A stretch of 64,000 bases of DNA from Candidatus Zixiibacteriota bacterium (GTDB lineage Bacteria; Zixibacteria; MSB-5A5; GN15; JAAZOE01), in assembly GCA_036480375.1 (NCBI GenBank), contig JAZGGI010000050.1, positions 1-64,000 of the forward strand, in the 5' to 3' direction. Below the pieces are notes generated by a model. The model was not told the origin of the DNA. It was given only the letters and a program-made list of their open reading frames with translations, and did not search any database. Positions within the stretch are counted from its first letter, which is position 1; each line of letters opens with the position of its first letter. Below, in pieces: positions 1 through 8,840 of the stretch. Position numbers and translations under genes: made by a program.

Positions 1-1787
1 CGTTCATTGAAGGCGAGGGATGTTTGGCCGAGCGTAATTTAGTCTATGGTAATAGTGTTCCTGATGCCGGTTCGTACATTCGTGGCGTGGTTTATGTCCA
101 TGTTGATAATGCGACCGTGATCAATAACACGATTGACAATAATTCCCGGGGAGTATTATTGTATCCCCACAGTAATTTAGTTTTTGAGAACAACATTGTG
201 AGCAACAATACTCTTGAGGGTGGAATTGATTTATATAGTAGTAGTTCTGGAGTAACGATAGATTATAATGATGTTTGGAACAACGGCGGGCAGGATTATA
301 TTCGTTCTGCTACTCCGGGAACACATGATATTTCAGTTGATCCGATATATTGTGATCGTGGTAATTTTGATTACACTGTGAGCGATCAATCACAGTGTTT
401 ACCTGCCAATAATAGTTGGGGAGTATTGATCGGAGCTTTCGAAGCAGGGTGTGAAGGAGAACCACAGGATCCTCAATCATTAATTATTAACGATTTTGAA
501 TCATGTATCCCAGCCAACGGAATACTTGAAATTCCTATTTATGTCACAGTTACGGGACCTTTGTGCGCGATGCAAATTCCGCTTGTTTGGGATGGGGAAT
601 ACACTGTCACGGGATTCAGTTATGATGGTACGCCACTTGAATATTGGGATTATCCTGTAGTAACAGTTAATAATGAAAATAGGACAATCCTTATAGGCGG
701 AGCTGCGGGATTGGGGGCTCCAATTCCGTCCGGGGAAAATATTTACATTGGATCAATTTCATTCGATGTTGGAGATTTGTGCACGCATGATAATAATGTC
801 AATATCACCTTAAATACGACTACAATTGGGCCCGCATCATTATTATTTGTTGATTGTACAGAACCGGTTGCAAATGAATTTATACCATCGGCGTTAATAG
901 AAGTAATAACAATTGATGGATACATGGCCGGGGATGCCAATGGCAATTGTTCGGTAAATGTGGCTGATGCTGTATTTTTAATCAATACTGTATTTAAGCA
1001 GGGGCCAATGCCGGTGCCGGAAGATGCCGGAGATGCCAATTGTGATGGTAAAGTAAATGTTGCGGATATAGTCTACTTGATCGGTTTTGTGTTCAGGGGC
1101 GGTGATCCACCTTCAAGTCAATGTCATTTAGCTTCAATATCTTTGGGAAGTGATGTTTATTTTGGTGAAAAGTCGGTTGCATTAACCCAGCAATATTATG
1201 GTGATAAATCAGTGATTCAAATTGAATCATCAATTGATGTTTACGGTCTTCAATTATCGGTGGAATGTGATCCAAATATCCAATTAGTAAATTTGACACG
1301 GAAAACTCAAATTTATTATGGGCGCACCCATGATATTTCACATATAGGTGTATTAGATATTAATGGAATTGGTAAAATACCTTCTGGTAAAATACAGTCT
1401 ATTCTTGAATTTAATGGAAGGGTGGAGGTTGTTACTGCCGAAGCATCAGACGAATATGGGAATAATTTGGTAGTAGAAATATCTAAATCCCTATCTAATC
1501 TACTGCCCACATCATATTCATTGGATCAAAATTACCCTAACCCATTTAACCCGGGAACCGATATAAGATTCTCCTTACCGGAGGCAGGACATGTTCAATT
1601 ATCCATTTTCAATATAGCCGGTCAAAAAATAAAAACGCTTATTAATGAATACCAGGAAAATGGAACACATACCGTTTATTGGAACGGTAAAGATCAATCC
1701 AACAATAATGTATCAAGCGGAATCTATTTATACAAAATACAGGTTAATGATTTTGCGGATACCAAAAAGATGATTTTGTTAAAATAA
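1..1787 (+). CDS. Large secreted beta-helix/dockerin protein with C-terminal sorting domain (5' truncated)
   Basis: The reading frame is open to the window edge, so the N-terminus and any signal peptide lie outside; a TTG at 24 is internal in my view. Visible order: Asn-rich parallel beta-helix repeats (nt 24-400), a cohesin-like or Ig-like beta-sandwich (about nt 465-900), two dockerin-type Ca-binding repeats with D-x-N/D-x-N motifs (about nt 916-1115, GDANGNCSVNVAD and GDANCDGKVNVAD), a second beta domain, and from nt 1530 a domain opening NYPNPFNPG and ending KKMILLK, as in type IX secretion or FlgD-like sorting domains. Inferred to be surface-exposed or secreted, possibly binding polysaccharide. 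No catalytic residues could be identified. A terminator follows. Confidence 0.8.
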   Translation, partial: FIEGEGCLAERNLVYGNSVPDAGSYIRGVVYVHVDNATVINNTIDNNSRGVLLYPHSNLVFENNIVSNNTLEGGIDLYSSSSGVTIDYNDVWNNGGQDYIRSATPGTHDISVDPIYCDRGNFDYTVSDQSQCLPANNSWGVLIGAFEAGCEGEPQDPQSLIINDFESCIPANGILEIPIYVTVTGPLCAMQIPLVWDGEYTVTGFSYDGTPLEYWDYPVVTVNNENRTILIGGAAGLGAPIPSGENIYIGSISFDVGDLCTHDNNVNITLNTTTIGPASLLFVDCTEPVANEFIPSALIEVITIDGYMAGDANGNCSVNVADAVFLINTVFKQGPMPVPEDAGDANCDGKVNVADIVYLIGFVFRGGDPPSSQCHLASISLGSDVYFGEKSVALTQQYYGDKSVIQIESSIDVYGLQLSVECDPNIQLVNLTRKTQIYYGRTHDISHIGVLDINGIGKIPSGKIQSILEFNGRVEVVTAEASDEYGNNLVVEISKSLSNLLPTSYSLDQNYPNPFNPGTDIRFSLPEAGHVQLSIFNIAGQKIKTLINEYQENGTHTVYWNGKDQSNNNVSSGIYLYKIQVNDFADTKKMILLK

Positions 1788-1804
1788 ATCCTTGTAATTC
1801 ACTC

Positions 1805-1842
1805 CGGGGATAGGGATTTTATCTTCTATTCCCGTTTTTTTT
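1805..1842 (+). terminator. Intrinsic terminator after the dockerin protein
   Basis: Imperfect inverted repeat CGGGGATAG / CTATTCCCG (one G-T pair) separated by 12 nt and followed by eight T residues, 18 nt after the stop codon. Confidence 0.7.
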
Positions 1843-1991
1843 ATATATTCATTTTACCACTTTCAACCGTTTGATTCGAATATTCGGACTTGCTTTATTT
1901 TCAAGTATATATATATTATCCAAGATTTTTGGCGAATGACGTTGGAAAGTCCTGAATTTATCTTGATCAATTAAAGGTCCAGAATATTAAA

Positions 1992-3098
1992 ATGCCTAAC
2001 CCGCCTGAAGTGACATTAGAAAAATATATCGATTCCCCGGAAAACCGAATTATTTTATTGGATTATTATACCCAAGTTTACTCTAAAATTCCTAAAATGG
2101 CCAATGAGAACCGTTTTGAATGGCAAACATTTCTAAATCCCCTTGAAGAAAACGAAGAAAGACCTCTTATTTGGCTTTTGCGTTCATGTTCTGGCAAATT
2201 GTGTGGTCATAATTCTCTATTAAAATTCGAGCTTCGAATTGATAATCGTAAATATTCAGGATATTGCAGCACAAATCTATTAGTAAATCCGGGAACCGAA
2301 GGTAAAGGGCTTGGGCATGTTCTAATTGAAAATAATGAAAAAATGGACGGTGTCGCCTTTGCTGTTGGCATAACAGAAATGGCCTCTCGAGCCTTCCAAA
2401 AAAGAGGCTGGGTTCTTATCAATGATTCTTCACAGCAATCTTTGGTTCTTAATCCTATGGCTGTATTCGGCTTTCTAAATAAATCAAAAATGTTGGCATA
2501 TATTGCCTCTCCATTTATTATCCTAATTAATGCCGCATTTAGAGTATATAAAAAAATCTTTATTCCAAGAAGTATTTCAGACATTTCATTCAGCCAAATA
2601 AACGAATTTCTTCCTGATTGGGATAACTATTGGAGAGAATATCTAAAAGATTATGCAATCCACTTTGATAGGAACTCATCATTTCTTAATTACAAATATT
2701 TCAAACGGGAAGATATTAAGCATACGGTATATCTTTTTGAGAATCAAAATCGCCCTATTGGTTATATTGTATTCCGAAAATCAGTGAACGTTGATAAAAA
2801 AATCGTACTTGGTCGCATCGTTGATTTTGTCTATGACCCAACTATCAGTAAAAAGCTGTTATCATATATGATTAAGATTGCGTCTGATGAATTACGTAAA
2901 TTGCAAGTAGATTGTATTGTAGGCATAGCTTCATCACCTGCAACTAAAACAGCGTTTTGGCAAAATGGTTTTATATTTAGTCGTATACAACCGGCAATAA
3001 TTAGGGAAACAGATTTTAAAATAAAGGATTTACGCCAACGTTACTCCCATATTTGGTATATATCACTTGGCGACTCAGATTTGGACAACTACTGGTGA
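1992..3098 (+). CDS. GNAT-family N-acetyltransferase-like protein
   Basis: 368 residues, ATG start. The first half has a GNAT-like fold pattern: the beta strand around CGHNSLLKFEL, then a segment resembling the acetyl-CoA loop (NPGTEGKGLGHVLI, about residues 98-111). A second alpha/beta region (about residues 230-340) with RIVDFVYDP suggests a duplicated GNAT module, as in FemAB-like or exopolysaccharide acyltransferases. No signal peptide, so probably cytoplasmic. The next gene, 23 nt downstream on the same strand, is a NodB-like deacetylase, so the pair may modify amino-sugar or cell-envelope glycans; that role is inference. Substrate unknown. Confidence 0.6.
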   Translation: MPNPPEVTLEKYIDSPENRIILLDYYTQVYSKIPKMANENRFEWQTFLNPLEENEERPLIWLLRSCSGKLCGHNSLLKFELRIDNRKYSGYCSTNLLVNPGTEGKGLGHVLIENNEKMDGVAFAVGITEMASRAFQKRGWVLINDSSQQSLVLNPMAVFGFLNKSKMLAYIASPFIILINAAFRVYKKIFIPRSISDISFSQINEFLPDWDNYWREYLKDYAIHFDRNSSFLNYKYFKREDIKHTVYLFENQNRPIGYIVFRKSVNVDKKIVLGRIVDFVYDPTISKKLLSYMIKIASDELRKLQVDCIVGIASSPATKTAFWQNGFIFSRIQPAIIRETDFKIKDLRQRYSHIWYISLGDSDLDNYW

Positions 3099-3121
3099 AA
3101 AAGCTTAAGGAGAACAATTAG

Positions 3122-4159
3122 ATGAAAACTGTGTATTTTATTATTGGATGTGATACTGACCCGGATCGAACATCTTTTATTTCGGGGGTCACTGACAAAC
3201 AGCTAAGCTGGATAGGAATGGATGAGGGGATTCATGCGGTTAAGGAGGCAACCAAAGACATACTTGACTCGGAAGGGAAAAGTCCAATTTTTTCCTGGTG
3301 CCTTCGCGTCGATGACCAAATAAGACATTATGATGATGATTATGCTTGGGTTTTAAAATCGCATAGAAAACTGTTTGAGGATTTGGAGAAATCGGGAGAT
3401 GAATTAAGCTGGCATCCTCATTTTTGGAGATATAATAATCAAAAATCCTTTTGGTATCAGGAAACTCAAGATATTGAATGGCAAACAGAAATGCTTCAGA
3501 TGTCTCATTCAGCCTATCAGGATGTTTTTCCTGATCGACCATTATCGGTAAGAATGGGATGGAATTTCCATAATACAAATTCGATGAAAACACTTTCGAA
3601 TCTTGGAATAAAGGTTGATTTTTCTGGAGTACCCGGTATGCGTGTTGATCCCTCACCCTTAAAAGTTGATAATATTTATAATTGGTTCGATGCGCCTCCA
3701 AATCCTTATTATCCTTCAAATAAGGATTTTCAAACTGCGGGGATTGATAATAATAAAATGGGAATTTTGGAAGTTCCAAATCTTGTAGCCAAATCTATCG
3801 CTTGGGGATATATTGCCGGAATAGTATTGGCCAAGAAAATGAAAAACATTAAACCCTTATTTGTTGCTTTGCGAAGGCCAAGATATTGGATTAATATTTC
3901 AGCAGAAAGACATTATTTTAAGCCTCTTTTGAATGAGTTCCATAAACATCTCAGAAGGAAAAAAACCACACTGTTGATTTTTAACAACTACTTCCACGCT
4001 GATGACATGGTAGAAAATAATTCGGCGATATATTCTTTGAGAGGATTTAAAAACAACTTGAATGATCTTGTAAACGCCGCAAAGGAATCAGGCGCACATA
4101 TAAAATTTATCAAGGCCTGTGATTCGGCGAATATATTCAATCAAAAGGCTGATAATTGA
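3122..4159 (+). CDS. Polysaccharide deacetylase (NodB-like)-type protein
   Basis: 345 residues, ATG preceded by AAGGAG at 8 nt. The N-terminus (YFIIGCDTDPD) gives the strand and acidic residues expected of the metal site in NodB-type carbohydrate esterases, and SWHPHFWRYNN (around residue 100) supplies a candidate His-x-His pair. RMGWNFHNTNSMKTLSNLG resembles the core of the (beta/alpha) barrel. It is a divergent member, so catalytic assignment is tentative. No signal peptide, suggesting action on a cytoplasmic precursor. It forms a two-gene unit with the upstream GNAT protein. Confidence 0.6.
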   Translation: MKTVYFIIGCDTDPDRTSFISGVTDKQLSWIGMDEGIHAVKEATKDILDSEGKSPIFSWCLRVDDQIRHYDDDYAWVLKSHRKLFEDLEKSGDELSWHPHFWRYNNQKSFWYQETQDIEWQTEMLQMSHSAYQDVFPDRPLSVRMGWNFHNTNSMKTLSNLGIKVDFSGVPGMRVDPSPLKVDNIYNWFDAPPNPYYPSNKDFQTAGIDNNKMGILEVPNLVAKSIAWGYIAGIVLAKKMKNIKPLFVALRRPRYWINISAERHYFKPLLNEFHKHLRRKKTTLLIFNNYFHADDMVENNSAIYSLRGFKNNLNDLVNAAKESGAHIKFIKACDSANIFNQKADN

Positions 4160-4295
4160 TACTGTTTTCGTAGCATGGGAATCTTGATAATCAGCTAAAT
4201 CTCCAAGCAAACCATTACCGATCCATTGTTTGATCAATTTGCGGGGATGTTAATTGCCTATTTATGGATAAGTCCCTTAGCACCTGTATTCTGCA

Positions 4296-4514
4296 TTAAG
4301 CAGCAGTTCTAAAATAGTCCACTATTGCCAGCCAAAAATCAGAACCTATCCCTCCGACTAACAAGTTGAAGGGTTTTTTGTATGTAGCACTTACACTTCG
4401 GCCATCTAGAATGCAGTTCGAATATAGCAAATCGGCTAATTCCCGTTTATCATGATTATTCCGGCTATCCCAAAGTATCGGAAAGTTATTGCCATTAGTC
4501 AAAGTGTCTCCCAA
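4296..4514 (-). pseudogene. C-terminal remnant of a serine site-specific recombinase
   Basis: The frame encodes about 72 residues with no ATG; it opens just after a stop, with TTG the only plausible start. The segment SNCILDGRSVSATYKKPFN followed by a W-x-x-x-x-D-Y-F end matches, from memory, the last residues of large serine recombinases (zinc-ribbon type). The resolvase catalytic domain and recombinase domain are missing. It lies in a 1.3 kb gene-poor stretch with a transposase fragment, consistent with a decayed mobile element. Confidence 0.45.
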
Positions 4515-4560
4515 TATTTAGAACCCACCAGTCCACTTTGTCTGTCGACGTACAATCCAA

Positions 4561-4845
4561 TCACCCATTTCTTATTTTGAATTCATTGAAATAGTCTTCG
4601 ATTTCCCCTGCAAAGGAACCAGGAAGCTGACTCGAAATGAACTTTCTGAAATTATTGTAGATATGATTGGAAAGGAGTGAGAAGGAGTGATTCGTTTTAG
4701 TGCCCTTACGGATTTGTCTAAATATCGCCCGTAATTCTCCCTTAAGCTCAGCCATTTTCAAAACTTCTTCTTTTTCTTTATCTTCATAATATGAAAAGAT
4801 TGCAGACTTTATGCCTGTCAAACTTTTGACAAAGTCAGTCGACAC
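4561..4845 (-). CDS. Hypothetical protein (94 aa), possibly a gene fragment
   Basis: Open frame from a possible GTG start, with no convincing ribosome-binding site. The sequence is rich in Lys, Glu and Phe and predicted helical (YYEDKEKEEVLKMAELKGEL). I do not recognise a family. It lies between the recombinase remnant and the IS1182-like remnant, so it may be a passenger gene or the 3' part of a broken gene. The frame continues upstream only to a stop at about 4876. Confidence 0.3.
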   Translation of the reverse strand: MSTDFVKSLTGIKSAIFSYYEDKEKEEVLKMAELKGELRAIFRQIRKGTKTNHSFSLLSNHIYNNFRKFISSQLPGSFAGEIEDYFNEFKIRNG

Positions 4846-4926
4846 CTTTTTTAGTTGTTCGATGTTGTTTTTCCTTCATTATTATAAACAGTCAATATTA
4901 TAATTCAGATAATTTAAGGAGTATAA

Positions 4927-5370
4927 TGTTTCAACGGCAGGAATCGTCTCGGAGCCGGCTCGAATGAGTATGTTTCCGATCCCAGGCTATGCGGTAGATG
5001 CCGGATGCTATCCGAATGCACCGAGTCACGGAATCATGTTCGAGTCATCACCGGTCATGTCTGGCAGAGATATCGGGAACAGGTACGGAAAACACCATTG
5101 GGTAAATATCTTCGTCAGAAGCGTCAGGAGACGGTGAAGCGATCATTTGCCGATGCTAAGGAGTTGCATGGTCTGCGGAATGCTCGTTATCGCGGGTTGA
5201 AGAATGTCACCGAGCAAAGTTTGATGACGGCGATTGCGATGAACATCGAGAAGATGGCTCGCCATCTTTCTTATTGTATCATTTATTGGTTGAAAAAGCG
5301 CTTCCTGTTGGCAAATAATCATCGAAAAAATTCGATTCTCGGCAATTTAAGAAAAAACTCACGAAGATAG
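4927..5370 (+). pseudogene. IS1182-family transposase, C-terminal fragment
   Basis: The frame opens just after a stop at 4924-4926, without a start codon. [12 protein letters not shown] (nt 4957 onward), then [20 protein letters not shown] and [20 protein letters not shown] match the Cys-rich insertion and final DDE-domain block of IS1182/IS4-like transposases; the Glu in the KELHGL block is the expected third acidic residue. About the first 300 residues of a normal transposase, including both catalytic Asp, are absent. No terminal inverted repeats were seen. A relic of an insertion sequence. Confidence 0.75.
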
Positions 5371-5390
5371 ATCAAAATTGTCATAAATAC

Positions 5391-5418
5391 AAAAGGCAGT
5401 TCAAAAAAACTGCCCTTT
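5391..5418 (-). terminator. Terminator for the reverse-strand DUF2723 gene
   Basis: Arms AAAGGCAGTT and AACTGCCCTTT around an A-rich loop. Read on the reverse strand the hairpin is followed by TTTTGTATTT. It lies about 40 nt beyond the stop codon of the DUF2723 gene. Confidence 0.6.
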
Positions 5419-5430
5419 GTCATTAGTCTG

Positions 5431-5450
5431 ACCCGCCTTTGAAGGCGGGT
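5431..5450. terminator. Strong hairpin, probable terminator
   Basis: Perfect 9-bp inverted repeat ACCCGCCTT / AAGGCGGGT with a 2-nt loop, followed by TTT on the + strand. It sits between the transposase remnant and the convergent DUF2723 gene and may act on either side. Confidence 0.5.
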
Positions 5451-5458
5451 TTTACAAA

Positions 5459-8392
5459 TCATGAATCACCGGGGTCAGGCGGTACGATTTGAACGGGCGG
5501 TGTATTTTGAGTCGCTGGTGGCGGGGGCGCCAGTCTTTGCTGATCCATAAAAGACTGGGCCCTTCGTAAAATATCATTCGCATAGGGATCATCATCATGA
5601 TATTGACTGTACTCCTGTGCCAATCTTACTAAATCTCCACCTCGCCCCTCAATCCCATAAAGCGATAAAAGCGCTCGGAAAGTATGGCTCTTATCACGAT
5701 TCAATTCCCAGGCGTTATTAAGATACTCTTCGGCTCTTCTATTATCACCAAGCGTTAAATACATTGTGCCCAAGTACTGATGGAAAAAAACATTGGTCGG
5801 ATTATTATTAAGAAACCCATGCAAATATTGTTTCATTTCAATCTCTATTTCCATGGCTCGGAGAGTATCTCCATTTTCGCGGGCCCGTTGAGCCTGAGTC
5901 AGGCGTGAACGCCAATAGGAAGGAATCGCTTCACAAATTTTTTCCAGAACTGTATCGGCTTTTTCAGTTTTGCCATTTTCCATAAGATATGAGTGATAAT
6001 CGAGCATTTTTTCGGGGAAAGCTAAAGAAATGCCCGCGATATTTTCACTCTGAGCAATCAGCGTATCGCTGAGATTATCGTACTTATACACTTCAAAAAA
6101 CAGGCTATCCGTTCTATCTTCACGATATGCCAACCTGGTTTCATCGGTGGATAAAGTCAAAATAATGCCGTCACGATATAATCTATCCATTAATTTCAGT
6201 GGTGTATTCCTAACTTCGCCTGCCGCGGAAGTAAAGTGAATCGGATACTTCCATCGATTCGTCAGGATAATATCTTCCAGCATAATCTGGGCAACTTTCA
6301 AAGTTTTCTCTTCATAATAGGTAGGCACTAAAAGAGCGGTCCGTTTACGGACACGATCATAAAATGGTTTCTGAGGCCGAGTTATTTCCTGACCGTTGGG
6401 AGCAATATCCACCTCCCAGAGGATCTGATCATCCTTCATTGATATCGGAACATCAGGAAGGATACCAACAGATACCGGTTCCACTTCCCGTCCTTCAAGC
6501 ATAATTTTCCCGTCTTTCCAGGGAATAGCAGCGGGATCGAATCCGGCGTTTATCGCCGAAAGTGAATCAAGGTGTTTCATCTGCCAGATATACCAGTCGG
6601 TATTCAAAAGCGAGAAATTTATGACCCTGACATCCTTACGAATGCCATAAATCTCCTGAATGCACCAGACCGGGAAAGTATCATTATCACCCGCCGTAAA
6701 CAATATGGAGTTTTTTTCGCATGAATTTAATATGTTCCAGGCATAATTATAAGCCATGCGATTTTTAGACCTGTCATTGTTGAAATAACTCGCCTGAGCC
6801 GGAATAATCGGAGTCAAAACCAAAATTAATGAAGTATAAACAGCCATCCTGTTTATATTCTTGCCCATTTTGACGGTTGCTTTTCGTATCAACTCCATAA
6901 TTCCGGCCATACCCAGTCCGATGGCCATACCGAACAGAACAAATGCCGGAGTAAAGAAATAATATCTATCTCGGACTTCCTGATAAGCGTCTCCCGTATA
7001 TTTATTAAAGTGTGTCCCGTCGGCAAAATTCATATACAAGACTAATCCCACCGATCCAACGAGCACAAGGGTGATAAATATATACCCCCAATCAGGATAT
7101 TTATAGGCCATCATTCCCAGGCCAAATATTCCAATCACAAGAAACACTGGAAATAATTTCTCACTGGAATACTGCTCTTTAAAAAACCGCAGAAAACCCA
7201 TCCGTGCATGGTCTCCAAATTGATTCGACAATTCCCCCCGACGTACGAACATCCTTTCAGTCATGGAAGTGGATCCGTATTGCTTACGGTCAAGGAAATT
7301 AACGAACGTCCGGAAATCACGGGAAGGGGTGTTTTCGTCTATAATCGGGTGCATGCTTGAACGAATCGGTATATAGACATGAACCGAATATCCGATAATC
7401 GCAAAGAGAATAATTAAAAATGACAACCGCCACAATTTATCTCTTTTCACAAACCATACAAAAAAGCTGATGACAAGCCAACCCAGAACCGAAAACATAA
7501 ATGGATAAAAACCAACCATAATCGGCGAAATGGCTCCAAAAGCCAGAAAAATCGGCCAATTGACTTTATTTCTCATATATATTGCCAAACCGACAAATTG
7601 AAGTCCCGCCAGGATCAGAAAGATTTTGTATCTCGCCTCCCCGATGTTAACGTCAGGAGTAGGTATTGAGGTGTCGGCCAAAATTAGAATCAATATCAGT
7701 TGGATGATAAAAAACCCGGAAATAAGAGCCCAGTCGATTTTTGTCGCTGTCCTCTTAAGGCCAAAAATTATCGTCACAATCGGAACAATCAGGAATACCG
7801 TCAGGTGAATCCCCAGAGAAATGGTTGCCAGGAAAGCAGTCAGAAGAATAATCCTTTGACCCGTATTGCTAAAACGATGGTTAAACCATTTGAGACTCAG
7901 CCATAACATAGCCAGCATAATAAGTATTGCCATGCTTCGTGGTTCGGTTTCAACGGAATTATTCCAGTTAGCCCGGCTAAAAGCGACAAATAAAGAACCA
8001 ATAAAACCAGAAGCGTAAGCGATTATACGGCCAATTTTATAATTTTCAGTGTTTACATACCAGCTCGAGACCAGACGAACCGTAATCAGGTAAGCAAATA
8101 GCGCCGAAAAAGTAGAGGATATGGCCGACATCATATTTATGCGGAAGGCTACATCGGAGGCGATGGGCAACAGGTCAAAAAAACGCCCGACCAGCATAAA
8201 CATGGGAGTGCCCGGGGGATGGGGATTGCCCAAAATATGCGAACTGGCGATAAATTCCCCGCAATCCCAATAACTCAATGTCTGAGCCACCGTTAGACGA
8301 TAGATTATAAAGGTAATGATTGTGACAATTGCCGCAATTACGGCGTTGATTCTATCGAATTTCTTTTCCTGACCAAACAACGATGGCTCCAC
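5459..8392 (-). CDS. DUF2723-family multispanning membrane protein with C-terminal TPRs
   Basis: 977 residues. GTG start 5 nt after a perfect AGGAGG. The N-terminal domain (residues 1-200) has the DUF2723 hallmark YWDCGEFIASS and NPHPPGTPMFMLVGR, similar to GT-C-fold mannosyltransferases (TMEM260 in animals). About ten hydrophobic segments fill residues 15-545. A soluble region follows, with TNRWKYPIHFTSA and LMDRLYRDG motifs typical of bacterial members. TPR-like helices occupy about residues 800-950, and the tail is Pro-rich. Likely function is glycosyl transfer to exported proteins at the inner membrane; the acceptor is unknown. It is the last gene before a terminator and stands apart from the reverse-strand block upstream. 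Confidence 0.85.
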   Translation of the reverse strand: MEPSLFGQEKKFDRINAVIAAIVTIITFIIYRLTVAQTLSYWDCGEFIASSHILGNPHPPGTPMFMLVGRFFDLLPIASDVAFRINMMSAISSTFSALFAYLITVRLVSSWYVNTENYKIGRIIAYASGFIGSLFVAFSRANWNNSVETEPRSMAILIMLAMLWLSLKWFNHRFSNTGQRIILLTAFLATISLGIHLTVFLIVPIVTIIFGLKRTATKIDWALISGFFIIQLILILILADTSIPTPDVNIGEARYKIFLILAGLQFVGLAIYMRNKVNWPIFLAFGAISPIMVGFYPFMFSVLGWLVISFFVWFVKRDKLWRLSFLIILFAIIGYSVHVYIPIRSSMHPIIDENTPSRDFRTFVNFLDRKQYGSTSMTERMFVRRGELSNQFGDHARMGFLRFFKEQYSSEKLFPVFLVIGIFGLGMMAYKYPDWGYIFITLVLVGSVGLVLYMNFADGTHFNKYTGDAYQEVRDRYYFFTPAFVLFGMAIGLGMAGIMELIRKATVKMGKNINRMAVYTSLILVLTPIIPAQASYFNNDRSKNRMAYNYAWNILNSCEKNSILFTAGDNDTFPVWCIQEIYGIRKDVRVINFSLLNTDWYIWQMKHLDSLSAINAGFDPAAIPWKDGKIMLEGREVEPVSVGILPDVPISMKDDQILWEVDIAPNGQEITRPQKPFYDRVRKRTALLVPTYYEEKTLKVAQIMLEDIILTNRWKYPIHFTSAAGEVRNTPLKLMDRLYRDGIILTLSTDETRLAYREDRTDSLFFEVYKYDNLSDTLIAQSENIAGISLAFPEKMLDYHSYLMENGKTEKADTVLEKICEAIPSYWRSRLTQAQRARENGDTLRAMEIEIEMKQYLHGFLNNNPTNVFFHQYLGTMYLTLGDNRRAEEYLNNAWELNRDKSHTFRALLSLYGIEGRGGDLVRLAQEYSQYHDDDPYANDILRRAQSFMDQQRLAPPPPATQNTPPVQIVPPDPGDS

Positions 8393-8555
8393 TCTGGCCT
8401 CCTAAAGATAATTTTCCTATCCGTCGATAACAATTATACAGATAAAGCCGGTGATTTCTCCACCCGCAAGACCATAATATACATTTTCGCCGGTTGGATA
8501 CAAGATATTTTAGGGTAGAAGCTATTTAAATAATTTCGTGATTTGGAGGATGCTC

Positions 8556-8804
8556 ATGTTACTATGGAGCGCGATTCTGTTTGTTTTAGGCATAACCGCC
8601 TTTCTGGACGCTCTTTTTAATTACGGTGAAATATTCCGTCAAATAAATTCGGTGCTGTTTCTCCTGGTTTCATTGGCCATTTTGGTTCGGACCACGACCA
8701 AAAAGAAAATGGCCAGGATGGAACATTACGCCCAAAAAGTAGAGGATCTTGAGCAAAGAATCATTAATTTGACACGCCCCAAAGACACATCCGTTTTAAA
8801 ATAA
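8556..8804 (+). CDS. Small membrane protein with C-terminal coiled coil
   Basis: 82 residues from the ATG at 8556, chosen because GGAGG lies 6-7 nt upstream; a GTG at 8538 and an ATG at 8550 in frame are less well placed. Two predicted hydrophobic helices (about residues 2-22 and 30-47), then a basic-to-heptad segment (TTKKKMARMEHYAQKVEDLE) that could form a short cytoplasmic coiled coil. No family recognised. It is transcribed divergently from the DUF2723 gene and convergently with the TPR gene. Confidence 0.6.
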   Translation: MLLWSAILFVLGITAFLDALFNYGEIFRQINSVLFLLVSLAILVRTTTKKKMARMEHYAQKVEDLEQRIINLTRPKDTSVLK

Positions 8805-8840
8805 TTATTTGCGGCAAGTTTATTCTTCAGAGATAAATTA

